64,000 nucleotides of DNA from Photobacterium proteolyticum (GTDB lineage Bacteria; Pseudomonadota; Gammaproteobacteria; Enterobacterales; Vibrionaceae), in the NCBI RefSeq assembly GCF_001939735.1, contig NZ_MJIL01000047.1:87165-151164 (forward strand). Reading direction: 5' to 3'. Numbering within the stretch: the stretch's first letter is position 1; each line of letters opens with the position of its first letter. Below, in pieces: positions 1 through 8,826 of the stretch. The notes beneath the pieces were generated by a model. The model was not told the DNA's origin, did not search any database, and saw nothing but the letters and a program-made list of their open reading frames with translations. Both the position numbers and the translations under genes were made by a program.

Positions 1-882
<882 letters not shown>

Positions 883-901
883 AAGCTATCCTCTCTGCCA
901 C

Positions 902-1213
902 TTAGTCAATACAAGCAGCTAACATTGATTCGACATGGCTCAGGCGAAGCAAGGTAACCAGCTGTTCCGGCACGTTTAATAACGTCAGTTCACTGCCATT
1001 ACTGCTGAGCTGTTGGTATATATGAAGCAACATCACCATGCCCGCCGAGTCTACCCGCGATAAAGCAGCAAGATCGAGCTTTACCCTGGCATCCTGTGGC
1101 ATCCATTCATGTCTTTGCTGCCAAAAGGCTGGAACTGTGTCACGTTCCAGTGCCCCTGACAAGCAATAATACCCATTTTCCTGAGCTCGCCACTCAATCT
1201 TAGGCTTACTCAT
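902..1213 (-). CDS. mlaB: STAS-domain protein MlaB of the lipid-asymmetry ABC transporter
   Basis: A 103-residue single-domain STAS protein, the small cytoplasmic subunit that stabilises the MlaF ATPase in the MlaFEDB complex. The ATG at 1213 lies inside the last codons of mlaC (8-base overlap), so translation is probably coupled. A longer frame reaches 1249, but that extension would overlap mlaC much further and has no family support. The STAS signature DLAALSRVDSAGMVML, carrying the conserved Ser of the DSAG turn, sits in the second half. Sequence identity in this subunit is usually low, so the operon position supports the call. Confidence 0.9.
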   Translation of the reverse strand: MSKPKIEWRAQENGYYCLSGALERDTVPAFWQQRHEWMPQDARVKLDLAALSRVDSAGMVMLLHIYQQLSSNGSELTLLNVPEQLVTLLRLSHVESMLAACID

Positions 1214-1850
1214 TGTTTTTGTCCTCACGGCGTATTGGTTTCGCCGCAAGTTCTTTCAAGTTCGCTGTTACTGCATCAATCCCTTCGGTGCGTAGCTGAC
1301 CGCTCCATTCACTCTGTTTGGTCGAGATCATGCTGACGCCTTCGGCCACCATATCGTAGCCCTGCCACTCGTTGGTCTTCTTGTTCTTGCGCAGCTTGAA
1401 GTCCAGGCGGATCGGCGGGCGCTTGGTATCAAGAATGTCGACCCGAACCGACACAATTTTGCGACTGGCCGGCACTGACTTCGGTGACTCTATCTTGATA
1501 TCCTGATCGGTATACTGAGTCAGCACCTGGGCGTAGGACGCAACCAGATAATGGGTAAAGGCGCTGACAAAGTTGTTTCTTTGCTCTGCTGTCGTCTTTT
1601 TCAGCTGTGGCCCCAGCACTTTATAAGCCGCATAGCGGGTATTGATATACGGCAGCAGCTCCTGCCGGACAATGCTGCGCAGCAATTCCGGGTTGCGCTG
1701 GATCTGATTCTTTTCCGCTTTCAGACGATCAAACGTATTCTGGGAGACCGTCTGCATCATCAGATAAGGATCCGTTCGATTTACCGTATCAGCCTGGGCA
1801 ACCAGTGGAAGCGATAGCAGCATCACCAATATATATCGAAAGAGTTTCAT
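1206..1850 (-). CDS. mlaC: Periplasmic phospholipid-binding protein MlaC
   Basis: A 214-residue exported protein with an N-terminal signal peptide (MKLFRYILVMLLSLPLVAQA). It shuttles phospholipids across the periplasm between the OmpC-MlaA complex and the inner-membrane MlaFEDB transporter. The rest follows the family pattern (Tgt2/MlaC fold), with the conserved stretch LLPYINTRYAAYKVLG and a C-terminal GYDMVAEGVSMI strand. ATG-ATG codons occur at 1853 and 1850; the second has the better spacing from AGGGG. It follows mlaD by about ten bases and overlaps mlaB. Confidence 0.95.
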   Translation of the reverse strand: MKLFRYILVMLLSLPLVAQADTVNRTDPYLMMQTVSQNTFDRLKAEKNQIQRNPELLRSIVRQELLPYINTRYAAYKVLGPQLKKTTAEQRNNFVSAFTHYLVASYAQVLTQYTDQDIKIESPKSVPASRKIVSVRVDILDTKRPPIRLDFKLRKNKKTNEWQGYDMVAEGVSMISTKQSEWSGQLRTEGIDAVTANLKELAAKPIRREDKNNE

Positions 1851-1861
1851 CATATCCCCTA

Positions 1862-2338
1862 TTACTTACTGTCACCGCCGATGCTGTACAGCACCTGGCC
1901 AATCATGTCTTCCAGAACCAGTGCCGACTTGGTGTCCTCGATCAAGTCACCGTCGCCGAGCATGTCGATATCTTCGTCAATAAACCCAGGCTCGATACCC
2001 AGATATTGCTCGCCCAGCAGCCCTGATGTAAGGATGGCAGCCGAACTGGTTTCTGGAAAGTAACCATACTTTTTCTCGATAGACAGCGTGACGACCGGAA
2101 CATAGCTTTCCGTATCTAGCGTAATATCGCTGATCTTGCCGACGGTCACGCCACCGACTTTAATCGGCGAGCGAACTTTCAGGCCGCCGATATTATGGAA
2201 ATGCGCTTGCAGGGTATAAGACTCATTGCCACCGATGTTCTGCACATCCGCTACTTTGAATACCAATACCAACAAGGCTGCAAATCCGGCCAGTACAAAG
2301 CTACCAACCCACAATTCTAATTTTTTTATCTGTTGCAT
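1862..2338 (-). CDS. mlaD: MCE-domain lipid transport protein MlaD
   Basis: A 158-residue inner-membrane protein with one N-terminal transmembrane helix (about residues 8-28) followed by a single MCE/MlaD domain. The typical GLKVRSPIKVGGVTVGKI motif lies at residues 51-70. MlaD forms a hexameric ring that carries lipid between MlaC and the MlaE permease. It is slightly shorter than the E. coli protein (183 aa), the difference being a short C-terminal tail. It sits between mlaE and mlaC in the usual order. Confidence 0.95.
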   Translation of the reverse strand: MQQIKKLELWVGSFVLAGFAALLVLVFKVADVQNIGGNESYTLQAHFHNIGGLKVRSPIKVGGVTVGKISDITLDTESYVPVVTLSIEKKYGYFPETSSAAILTSGLLGEQYLGIEPGFIDEDIDMLGDGDLIEDTKSALVLEDMIGQVLYSIGGDSK

Positions 2339-2371
2339 CCGTTTATTCCCAACGTTCCGCTGATCGCTTGC

Positions 2372-3154
2372 TTAATTGCCAAACATCAATGCTGTCAGCA
2401 CAAAATCCAATCCCAATACCGCCAGTGACGAGTTCACTACCGTGCGTGTAGTCGCCCGGCTGATCCCTTCCGATGTCGGTACCGCATCATAACCATTGAA
2501 CACCGCAATCCAGGTCACGGTGATCGCAAACACGACTGACTTGATGATACTGTTGCCAATGTCATAGCCCAGCTCGACCGACGACTGCATCACCGACCAG
2601 AAGCTGCCATAGTCGATACCTTTCCAGTCAACACCAACCAGCTGCCCGCCCCAGATACCCACGGCACAAAATAGCAGCGACAGCAACGGCATCGAAATCG
2701 CACCGGCCCAGAAGCGAGGGGCAATCACCCGGCGCAACGGATCCACTGCCATCATTTCCATGCTTGATAGCTGCTCGGTTGCCTTCATCAAACCAATTTC
2801 AGCCGTCAGTGCCGAACCGGCCCGACCGGCGAACAACAGTGCCGTTACCACCGGCCCCAGCTCGCGCAATAGCGACAGGGCGACCATTTGCCCCAGGCTC
2901 GTTTCGGCACCGAAGTCAATCAGCACAATGTAGCCCTGGAGGCTCAGCACCATGCCGATAAACAGGCCGGACACCAAAATAATGGCAACCGACAGTACCC
3001 CGACCGAATACAGCTGCTTAATCAGCAGCGGCAGCATTTTCCTCGGTTGTGGTTTGCTGACCAAGGCCCCGTACAGCAACAAACTCGCACGCCCGACAGC
3101 CTGGCATTTATCGATGCCCCGCCGTCCTTGCCGTGCAACAAAATCCGCTATCAT
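2372..3154 (-). CDS. mlaE: Permease MlaE of the lipid-asymmetry ABC transporter
   Basis: A 260-residue multi-spanning protein, the same length as E. coli MlaE and colinear with it. Highly conserved segments include [19 protein letters not shown] and [23 protein letters not shown]. It forms the membrane dimer through which phospholipid passes in the MlaFEDB complex. Unlike the closely packed genes around it, it is separated from mlaF by a 58-base gap that holds a strong hairpin (3188-3207). The ribosome-binding site at its ATG is weak. Confidence 0.96.
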   Translation of the reverse strand: MIADFVARQGRRGIDKCQAVGRASLLLYGALVSKPQPRKMLPLLIKQLYSVGVLSVAIILVSGLFIGMVLSLQGYIVLIDFGAETSLGQMVALSLLRELGPVVTALLFAGRAGSALTAEIGLMKATEQLSSMEMMAVDPLRRVIAPRFWAGAISMPLLSLLFCAVGIWGGQLVGVDWKGIDYGSFWSVMQSSVELGYDIGNSIIKSVVFAITVTWIAVFNGYDAVPTSEGISRATTRTVVNSSLAVLGLDFVLTALMFGN

Positions 3155-3187
3155 TCTTGATAATTACCTTATTCGTTATGTTATTCC

Positions 3188-3207
3188 TGACGTGCCCTTG
3201 CACATCA
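3188..3207 (-). other. Intercistronic hairpin between mlaF and mlaE
   Basis: On the plus strand TGACGTGC (3188-3195), loop CCTT and GCACATCA (3200-3207) form an 8-bp stem with one G-U pair in the minus-strand RNA. No uridine run follows, so it is not a classical terminator. It may be an mRNA processing or stability element between mlaF and mlaE; this is inference. Confidence 0.45.
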
Positions 3208-3212
3208 CGCAA

Positions 3213-4022
3213 TTATTCCGCCATGCCAAACAGGTCAGCGCTCAGCGCCTGAGCCGGGTAGTTGAATGGCACCGGCCCGTCGGCATAGCCATCCAGAAAC
3301 TGTCGGATCCGCGGATCAGGGTTTGCCCGCAATTCGTCAGGGGTGCCCTGACCGATAACTTTGCCTCCCGATAGCAGATAGACATGATCGGCAATGCTCA
3401 TGACTTCCGGAACATCATGGGACACAATGACCGAGGTGATCCCCAGCGCCTGGTTCATACTGCGGATCAGAGTAACCAGCACTCCCATGGTGATCGGATC
3501 CTGGCCGACAAACGGCTCATCGTACATGATTAAGTCGGGATCCAGGGCTATCGCCCGAGCCAGTGCGGCCCGGCGGGCCATCCCGCCCGACAGCTCATTC
3601 GGCATCAGCTGTGCCGCGCCCCGCAGGCCGACAGACTCGAGCTTTAGCAATACCAGTGTGCGCAATAAATCTTCTGGCAGATCGGTATGCTCCCTTAGCG
3701 GAAAAGCAACATTGTCAAAGACAGTCATATCCGTGAACAGCGCCCCGGACTGAAATAACATGCTCATCTTATTACGCGCCTGATACAGCTCGCTGCGGTT
3801 CAGCGTCGGTATATTCCACTTCTCAAACCACACCTCGCCGCTATCTGGCTGGATCTGTCCGCCGATGAGCCGCAGCAAGGTGGTTTTTCCTATTCCGGAC
3901 GGCCCCATAATGGCCGTAACTTTTCCCTTGGGCACATCCAGAGACACATCATCAAAAATTTTGCGTTCACCACGCGAAAACGTCATATTTTTGATCGAAA
4001 CTAGTGCTTCAGTCGGTTCCAT
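3213..4022 (-). CDS. mlaF: ATP-binding subunit MlaF of the lipid-asymmetry ABC transporter
   Basis: An ABC ATPase of 269 residues, exactly the E. coli length when started at the ATG at 4022. A second ATG six bases upstream (4028) has worse spacing from AGGA. Walker A GPSGIGKTT lies near residues 40-48, followed by the Q-loop MLFQSGALF, the signature LSGGM, Walker B LIMYDEP and the H-loop His in VSHD. The family's C-terminal extension (RQFLDGYADGPVPF), which contacts MlaB and the neighbouring subunit, is present. It is the first gene of the mla operon and powers lipid transport at the inner membrane. Confidence 0.97.
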   Translation of the reverse strand: MEPTEALVSIKNMTFSRGERKIFDDVSLDVPKGKVTAIMGPSGIGKTTLLRLIGGQIQPDSGEVWFEKWNIPTLNRSELYQARNKMSMLFQSGALFTDMTVFDNVAFPLREHTDLPEDLLRTLVLLKLESVGLRGAAQLMPNELSGGMARRAALARAIALDPDLIMYDEPFVGQDPITMGVLVTLIRSMNQALGITSVIVSHDVPEVMSIADHVYLLSGGKVIGQGTPDELRANPDPRIRQFLDGYADGPVPFNYPAQALSADLFGMAE

Positions 4023-4430
4023 AGCCATCCTGTCGGCCTATTAGGCCTTTAGTTCGCATTCCGCGCCCTCTAATTTTGGGGCGATATGGTTAATATAATT
4101 AATGATTTATACGCCAGGCATCGATCATAGGTACATTACGCAACCAACTCAAGACGCGAACTGTAAGATCTGTGCAATTTCATTGTCTCGCCATCAGTTC
4201 ATAATGTGGCGCCCAACATATTGTTTTTTGTCATTGCTGGCAACACGATAAGACGCAACGCGACATTCAGTTACCTCGGACATTTTGGGTAAAGAATGGT
4301 TCAAAGTACGACAAGAACTTCTTGCTCTGCTCAATTTGTCGCGGCTTTTCCTTTCTTTTTAGTCAACGAACCGTCAAAATTGCCCCCCTAAGTTCTATAT
4401 AAAATAAAGATTGACGAAAAAGGGATAAGA
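4023..4430. promoter_or_regulatory. Divergent intergenic region between mlaF and yrbG
   Basis: About 400 bases between two divergent operons, rich in A and T. It must hold promoters for mlaFEDCB (minus) and for the yrbG-kdsD train (plus). An AT block TATATAAAATAAA near 4396 could be part of a plus-strand -10 region, but no well-spaced -35 was seen. The yrbG ribosome site is AAAGGGAT just before 4431. No gene, repeat or known RNA motif was recognised. Confidence 0.4.
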
Positions 4431-5396
4431 ATGCTCGAAGCCATTGTGTTGCTCTGTATCGGTTTGACTCTACTGGTATGGAGTGCAGACCGACTCGTTT
4501 TTGGCGCCGCTGCGTTGGCAAAGAATCTCGGTGTAGCACCATTAGTCATAGGAATGACCATTCTTGCCATGGGCTCTTCGGCACCTGAAATGATGGTTTC
4601 GGCAACAGCGGCGCTTGAGGGTAAAACCGACACCGCCGTGGGTAATGTCCTGGGCTCTAACATTGCCAATATCGCGCTTATCCTTGGCCTGACAGCCCTG
4701 ATTAAACCACTGGCGATCAGTTCCGGTATCATCCGCCGCGAGCTTCCCCTGATGATGGTAGTCACTCTTCTCGCTGGCGCTTTACTCTGGGATAGCCACC
4801 TCGGCTTCATCGAAGGTGTACTGCTCGTAGTGCTGTTCGTCATCTTTCTGCTGGTAATGCTAAAAATCAGCCGAAACGCCAAGGACGCCGGCGATCCGCT
4901 TGCCGATGAGCAAGAGTCGGAAATCCCGGAAGGCGTGAGCAACAAAGCCGCCTTGGTTTGGGTTGTGATCGGCCTGGTACTGCTTCCTTACGCGGCAAGC
5001 ATGCTGGTCGACTCTGCCGTCACGATTGCCAAGTTCTTTGGCATGAGCGATTTGGTCATCGGTCTGACCATCATTGCAATCGGCACCAGCCTGCCAGAAC
5101 TGGCCGCTTCTATCGCCAGCATCTATAAAGGCGAGGACGATATGGCCGTCGGTAATATCATCGGCTCCAACGTATTCAATATTCTTGCCGTGATGGGGAT
5201 CCCAGGCCTTCTCAACCCTTCGGTGCTCAGCCCGCTGGCGATGGGGCGCGATTTTTACGTCATGCTTGGCGTATCGGTACTTCTGGTATTGATGGCGCTA
5301 GGAAAACGTCGCAGAATCAACCGAGTGGAAGGCGCTGTGCTGGTTTGCTGCTTTGTCGCCTATCAAGTCTATCTGTTTTACAATTTAGCGGCTTAA
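4431..5396 (+). CDS. yrbG: Calcium/sodium antiporter family protein YrbG
   Basis: A 321-residue inner-membrane protein of the CaCA superfamily, with about ten predicted transmembrane segments in two inverted halves. Each half carries the alpha-repeat signature: GSSAPEMMVSATAALEG with VGNVLGSNIANI in the first, and GTSLPELAASIASI with VGNIIGSNVFNI in the second. These acidic and Asn residues form the ion-binding site in the family. The substrate in bacteria is assumed to be Ca2+ exchanged for Na+ or H+, and is not proven for YrbG. It heads the train and ends 14 bases before kdsD, as in E. coli. Confidence 0.93.
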   Translation: MLEAIVLLCIGLTLLVWSADRLVFGAAALAKNLGVAPLVIGMTILAMGSSAPEMMVSATAALEGKTDTAVGNVLGSNIANIALILGLTALIKPLAISSGIIRRELPLMMVVTLLAGALLWDSHLGFIEGVLLVVLFVIFLLVMLKISRNAKDAGDPLADEQESEIPEGVSNKAALVWVVIGLVLLPYAASMLVDSAVTIAKFFGMSDLVIGLTIIAIGTSLPELAASIASIYKGEDDMAVGNIIGSNVFNILAVMGIPGLLNPSVLSPLAMGRDFYVMLGVSVLLVLMALGKRRRINRVEGAVLVCCFVAYQVYLFYNLAA

Positions 5397-5410
5397 CGGA
5401 GACCCGAGCT

Positions 5411-6382
5411 ATGCCTGATACATTTGATTATTGCGATTTTGGCCGCAAAGTTATCGACATCGAAACCAAAGCCTTACAGAACCTAGCCCAGTATATCAAC
5501 GGCAGCTTTAGTGAAGCATGCCACCTCATTGCCAGTTGTGCCGGAAAGGTCATCGTGATGGGAATGGGCAAGTCTGGCCACATCGGCAACAAAATTGCCG
5601 CAACGCTGGCCAGTACCGGCACCCCGTCATTCTTTGTTCACCCGGGTGAGGCCAGTCATGGCGATCTGGGGATGATCAAAAAAGGCGATGTCGTGCTCGC
5701 GATTTCCAACTCAGGCGAAGCATCAGAAATCCTGACCCTGCTGCCAGTCATCAAACGTTTGGGGATCCCGTTAATCAGTATGACGGGCAAACCTGAGTCC
5801 AGCATGGCCAAACTGGCGCAAACCCACCTGCAAATCACCGTTGAGCAGGAAGCCTGTCCGCTGAACCTGGCACCAACATCCAGTACAACCGCGACACTGG
5901 CCATGGGGGATGCCTTGGCAATTGCCCTGATGGAAGCCCGTGGCTTTACCGCCGATGACTTCGCGCTGTCCCATCCGGGCGGTGCACTTGGCCGTAAATT
6001 GCTGCTGCGGATTGCCGATGTGATGCATACCGGTGAGATGCTGCCGATTGTCACCGAGCAGGCTACGATTAAAGACGCCTTGCTGGAAGTCTCCCGCAAG
6101 GGGCTGGGAATGACGGCGATTATCGACCGCGAGCACAAGCTCAGCGGCGTATTTACCGACGGAGATTTACGTCGCCTGCTGGATAACCGAATCGACATCC
6201 ACAATACCACCATCGGCGAGGTCATGACCCGCAACCCGGCAACAATCTCGCCCCAAGTTCTGGCCGCGGAAGGATTGAAGCTCATGGAAGACCGTAAAAT
6301 CAGCGGTTTGCTGGTCACTGAAAACGAGCGCCTTGTTGGCGCCTTTAATATGCACGATCTGCTAAAAGCCGGAGTCATGTGA
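5411..6382 (+). CDS. kdsD: D-arabinose 5-phosphate isomerase KdsD
   Basis: A 323-residue protein with an N-terminal SIS sugar-isomerase domain (motifs MGMGKSGHIGNKIAATLAST and HPGEASHGDLGM) and two C-terminal CBS domains from about residue 205. It interconverts ribulose 5-phosphate and arabinose 5-phosphate, the first step of KDO synthesis for LPS. The open frame extends upstream into yrbG, but the ATG at 5411, behind a GGAGA site, matches the family start. Its stop codon shares a base with the kdsC start (TGATG), so the two are coupled. Confidence 0.96.
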   Translation: MPDTFDYCDFGRKVIDIETKALQNLAQYINGSFSEACHLIASCAGKVIVMGMGKSGHIGNKIAATLASTGTPSFFVHPGEASHGDLGMIKKGDVVLAISNSGEASEILTLLPVIKRLGIPLISMTGKPESSMAKLAQTHLQITVEQEACPLNLAPTSSTTATLAMGDALAIALMEARGFTADDFALSHPGGALGRKLLLRIADVMHTGEMLPIVTEQATIKDALLEVSRKGLGMTAIIDREHKLSGVFTDGDLRRLLDNRIDIHNTTIGEVMTRNPATISPQVLAAEGLKLMEDRKISGLLVTENERLVGAFNMHDLLKAGVM

Positions 6383-6933
6383 TGCAAATCGAAACTATTT
6401 ATGGTCAGGTCTGTCAAACCGTCTATCAGCAGGCAAAAAATATCCAGTTACTGATCTGCGATGTTGACGGTGTCTTTTCCGATGGCCGGATTTACATGGG
6501 CAATGACGGCGAAGAGTTGAAAACGTTCCATACCCGTGACGGATACGGTATCAAGTCACTAATGGCCGCCGGGGTCGAGATTGCCATTATTACCGGCCGC
6601 AAGTCAGCCATTGTCGAAAACCGTATGTCAGCACTGGGAATCAAGCACGTATACCAGGGGCAGGACAACAAGCTTGCCGCCTATACCGATATCGAGAAAA
6701 ACCTGGGTATCGATCCGGCCCATACCGCCTATATCGGCGATGATCTGATAGACTGGCCGGTCATGGAAAAAGTCGGGTTGTCTGTATGCGTAGCAGACGG
6801 ACATCCGCTGCTCGCTCGCCGGGCTGACTTTGTCACCCGGATCCAGGGCGGATTTGGCGCCGTGCGCGAGGTCTGTGACTTGATCCTTGAAGCAAAAGGC
6901 GAATTAGATAAACATAAAGGCTTAAGTATATGA
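6382..6933 (+). CDS. kdsC: 3-deoxy-D-manno-octulosonate 8-phosphate phosphatase KdsC
   Basis: A 183-residue HAD-superfamily phosphatase without a cap domain. It removes phosphate from KDO 8-phosphate in the cytoplasm. The nucleophile motif DVDGVFSDG has Asp27 and Asp29; motif II (ITGR), the conserved Lys (QDNKLAAY) and motif IV (YIGDDLIDWPV) follow. The ATG at 6382 overlaps the kdsD stop; an in-frame GTG one codon earlier is less likely. The gene overlaps lptC by ATGA, so kdsD-kdsC-lptC read as one coupled unit. Confidence 0.96.
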   Translation: MQIETIYGQVCQTVYQQAKNIQLLICDVDGVFSDGRIYMGNDGEELKTFHTRDGYGIKSLMAAGVEIAIITGRKSAIVENRMSALGIKHVYQGQDNKLAAYTDIEKNLGIDPAHTAYIGDDLIDWPVMEKVGLSVCVADGHPLLARRADFVTRIQGGFGAVREVCDLILEAKGELDKHKGLSI

Positions 6934-7493
6934 CCTTGAAAAGGCTATTCTATGCATTGCTATTGCTTTCATGTGCATGGACTGGCTACTACCTGCTGGA
7001 AAAGCAATGGCGGGGTGATGTTCAGGTGGAGCCCGACGCAGAAAAGCCGCTGTTCACTGGCAATGCCGTCGTCAACACCTCGTTTAACGAATCTGGTCTG
7101 CGCAGCTATCAGATAGATTCTGAGTATTTGGAACATTTTAGCAAAAGTGGCGATACCGACTTTGTCGAACCCGTGCTGTGGGTGTATCGCGATGGTACCG
7201 AAACCGAATGGCGTATCAGCTCAAACACCGCCAGGCTGGACAAGAATCAGGTACTGCAAATGACGGGCAATGTCCGTATTTTTAACCTGTTGCCAGAATC
7301 TGCCGTCAAGATAATTCAGACGGAAAGCCTGCGGCTTGACCTGATCAGCAAAGATTTCGACACTCCCGACCCAGTACTCATTACCGGTACGGCCTTCCAG
7401 AACCAAGGCACGGGTATGAAGGGAAACATTGAGCGCAGTGTGGCGACCTTATTAAAAAATGTAAAAGGTAGATATGAAGCTTTACAAAATTAG
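6930..7493 (+). CDS. lptC: LPS export system protein LptC
   Basis: A 187-residue bitopic inner-membrane protein. One N-terminal membrane segment (about residues 5-20) anchors a periplasmic beta-jellyroll domain. LptC receives LPS from LptB2FG and passes it to LptA. The start overlaps the kdsC stop (ATGA) and the 3' end overlaps lptA by 20 bases, the tight packing normal for this gene. Sequence conservation is moderate (NTARLDKNQVLQMTGNVRI segment); position between kdsC and lptA makes the call secure. Confidence 0.95.
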   Translation: MTLKRLFYALLLLSCAWTGYYLLEKQWRGDVQVEPDAEKPLFTGNAVVNTSFNESGLRSYQIDSEYLEHFSKSGDTDFVEPVLWVYRDGTETEWRISSNTARLDKNQVLQMTGNVRIFNLLPESAVKIIQTESLRLDLISKDFDTPDPVLITGTAFQNQGTGMKGNIERSVATLLKNVKGRYEALQN

Positions 7494-7977
7494 TACCCTG
7501 CTCTGCCTTTGTATCAGTGCATCAAGCTGGGCATTAAGTAACGATACAGAGCAGCCGATTTATATTAACTCGGACAACCAACAGCTCGATATTCAGAAAA
7601 ATATCGTTACCTTCACCGGCAATGTGGTGTTACGTCAGGGCAGTATTGATATCCGAGCCGACAAGGTCGTAGTAACACGTCCGGCAGGCACCGAAGGCAA
7701 AGAGACCATCGATGCCTATGGCAACCCTGCGACCTTCCACCAGGTTATGGATGACGGCAAACCGATTGACGGTGCCGCCCGTAAAATGCGCTATGAAACG
7801 GCGACCGAATTCCTCAAAATGACTGACGAGGCTATCCTGATCCAGGAAGGCAGCGAAATTCAGGGCAAGGTCATCAGCTACAAGATTGACGAACAGAAGC
7901 TCGTTGCAGAAAGTGGCAAGAAGAAGCGCGTTACCACCATTTTGCAGCCTAACCAGCTGAACAGTAATAAGAAATAA
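7474..7977 (+). CDS. lptA: Periplasmic LPS-bridge protein LptA
   Basis: A 167-residue OstA-like protein with a signal peptide (cleavage near ISASSWA, residue 20). It polymerises head to tail into the beta-jellyroll bridge that carries LPS from LptC to LptD. The conserved opening QPIYINSDNQQLDIQKN and the repeated FTGNVVLRQGS / IDAYGNPATF strands are visible. The ATG lies within lptC, with an AAAGGT site ahead of it. lptB follows after nine bases. Confidence 0.96.
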   Translation: MKLYKISTLLCLCISASSWALSNDTEQPIYINSDNQQLDIQKNIVTFTGNVVLRQGSIDIRADKVVVTRPAGTEGKETIDAYGNPATFHQVMDDGKPIDGAARKMRYETATEFLKMTDEAILIQEGSEIQGKVISYKIDEQKLVAESGKKKRVTTILQPNQLNSNKK

Positions 7978-7986
7978 GCGACAATT

Positions 7987-8712
7987 ATGGCAACGTTAAA
8001 AGCAGAACACTTAGCTAAAAGCTATAACGGCCGTAAAGTCGTTTCAGACGTCAGCCTGGAAGTGCATTCAGGCAAGATCGTCGGCTTGCTGGGCCCGAAC
8101 GGTGCAGGTAAAACCACGTCTTTTTATATGATTGTCGGCCTGGTTGCACGGGACGAGGGCACTATTACCATTGACGGGAAGGATATCAGCCTGCAGCCGA
8201 TGCACAACCGCTCGAGAATGGGAATAGGCTACCTGCCGCAGGAGGCCTCCATTTTCCGCAAGCTGACGGTTCACGACAACCTGATGGCGGTCCTGCAGAC
8301 ACGCAAGGAGCTCAGTAAGAGCCAGCGCCAAGATAAATTAGAAGAATTGTTGGATGAATTCCACATCCAGCACATTCGTAATAGCCTAGGCATGGCATTA
8401 TCGGGGGGTGAGCGTCGCCGGGTTGAAATCGCCCGCGCGCTGGCCGCCAACCCGAAGTTCATTTTGCTTGATGAACCTTTTGCCGGGGTCGATCCGATAT
8501 CTGTGATCGACATCAAAAAGATCATCGAACATTTGCGTGATCGTGGGCTAGGTGTACTGATCACCGATCATAATGTTAGAGAGACCCTCGATGTCTGTGA
8601 ACATGCCTACATCGTTAGCCAGGGGCAGCTTATCGCCCACGGTTCGCCGAGTGATGTTCTTAATGATGAGCACGTAAAACGAGTCTATCTGGGCGACCAG
8701 TTCCGTCTATAG
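7987..8712 (+). CDS. lptB: LPS export ABC transporter ATPase LptB
   Basis: A 241-residue ABC ATPase that drives extraction of LPS from the inner membrane as part of LptB2FGC. Walker [10 protein letters not shown] is at residues 36-44, with Q-loop [12 protein letters not shown], signature [14 protein letters not shown], Walker [14 protein letters not shown] and H-loop TDHNV. Length and sequence match the family throughout. The lptF and lptG permease genes are not in this window, as expected since they sit elsewhere. Confidence 0.98.
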   Translation: MATLKAEHLAKSYNGRKVVSDVSLEVHSGKIVGLLGPNGAGKTTSFYMIVGLVARDEGTITIDGKDISLQPMHNRSRMGIGYLPQEASIFRKLTVHDNLMAVLQTRKELSKSQRQDKLEELLDEFHIQHIRNSLGMALSGGERRRVEIARALAANPKFILLDEPFAGVDPISVIDIKKIIEHLRDRGLGVLITDHNVRETLDVCEHAYIVSQGQLIAHGSPSDVLNDEHVKRVYLGDQFRL

Positions 8713-8739
8713 TTATTTATAAGGACGTACCAGGGGCCA

Positions 8740-8826
8740 ATGGGTAAAGGCTTGATGACTGCTGATGTTAAAGCCGTAGTTGGCACCACAACAAAAGATA
8801 ACAACAAGGTACATACGCATATATGA
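8740..8826 (+). CDS. Possible 28-residue small protein or leader peptide overlapping rpoN
   Basis: A short frame in the lptB-rpoN gap begins ATG at 8740 behind AGGGG (four-base spacing). It runs 28 codons and stops at TGA 8824-8826, which overlaps the rpoN start as ATGA. Almost every codon starts with a purine, the pattern of real coding sequence; the peptide begins [10 protein letters not shown] and is Thr/Lys/Asn-rich near its end. I do not recognise it. It could be a leader whose translation is coupled to rpoN, or a chance frame; no family is known to me. Confidence 0.3.
   Translation: MGKGLMTADVKAVVGTTTKDNNKVHTHI

Noticed and set aside
5656..6417. 253-codon open frame antisense to kdsD
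   Set aside because: It lies wholly opposite a well-matched gene, has a Ser/Ile/Arg-rich composition typical of antisense shadows, and no recognisable domain.
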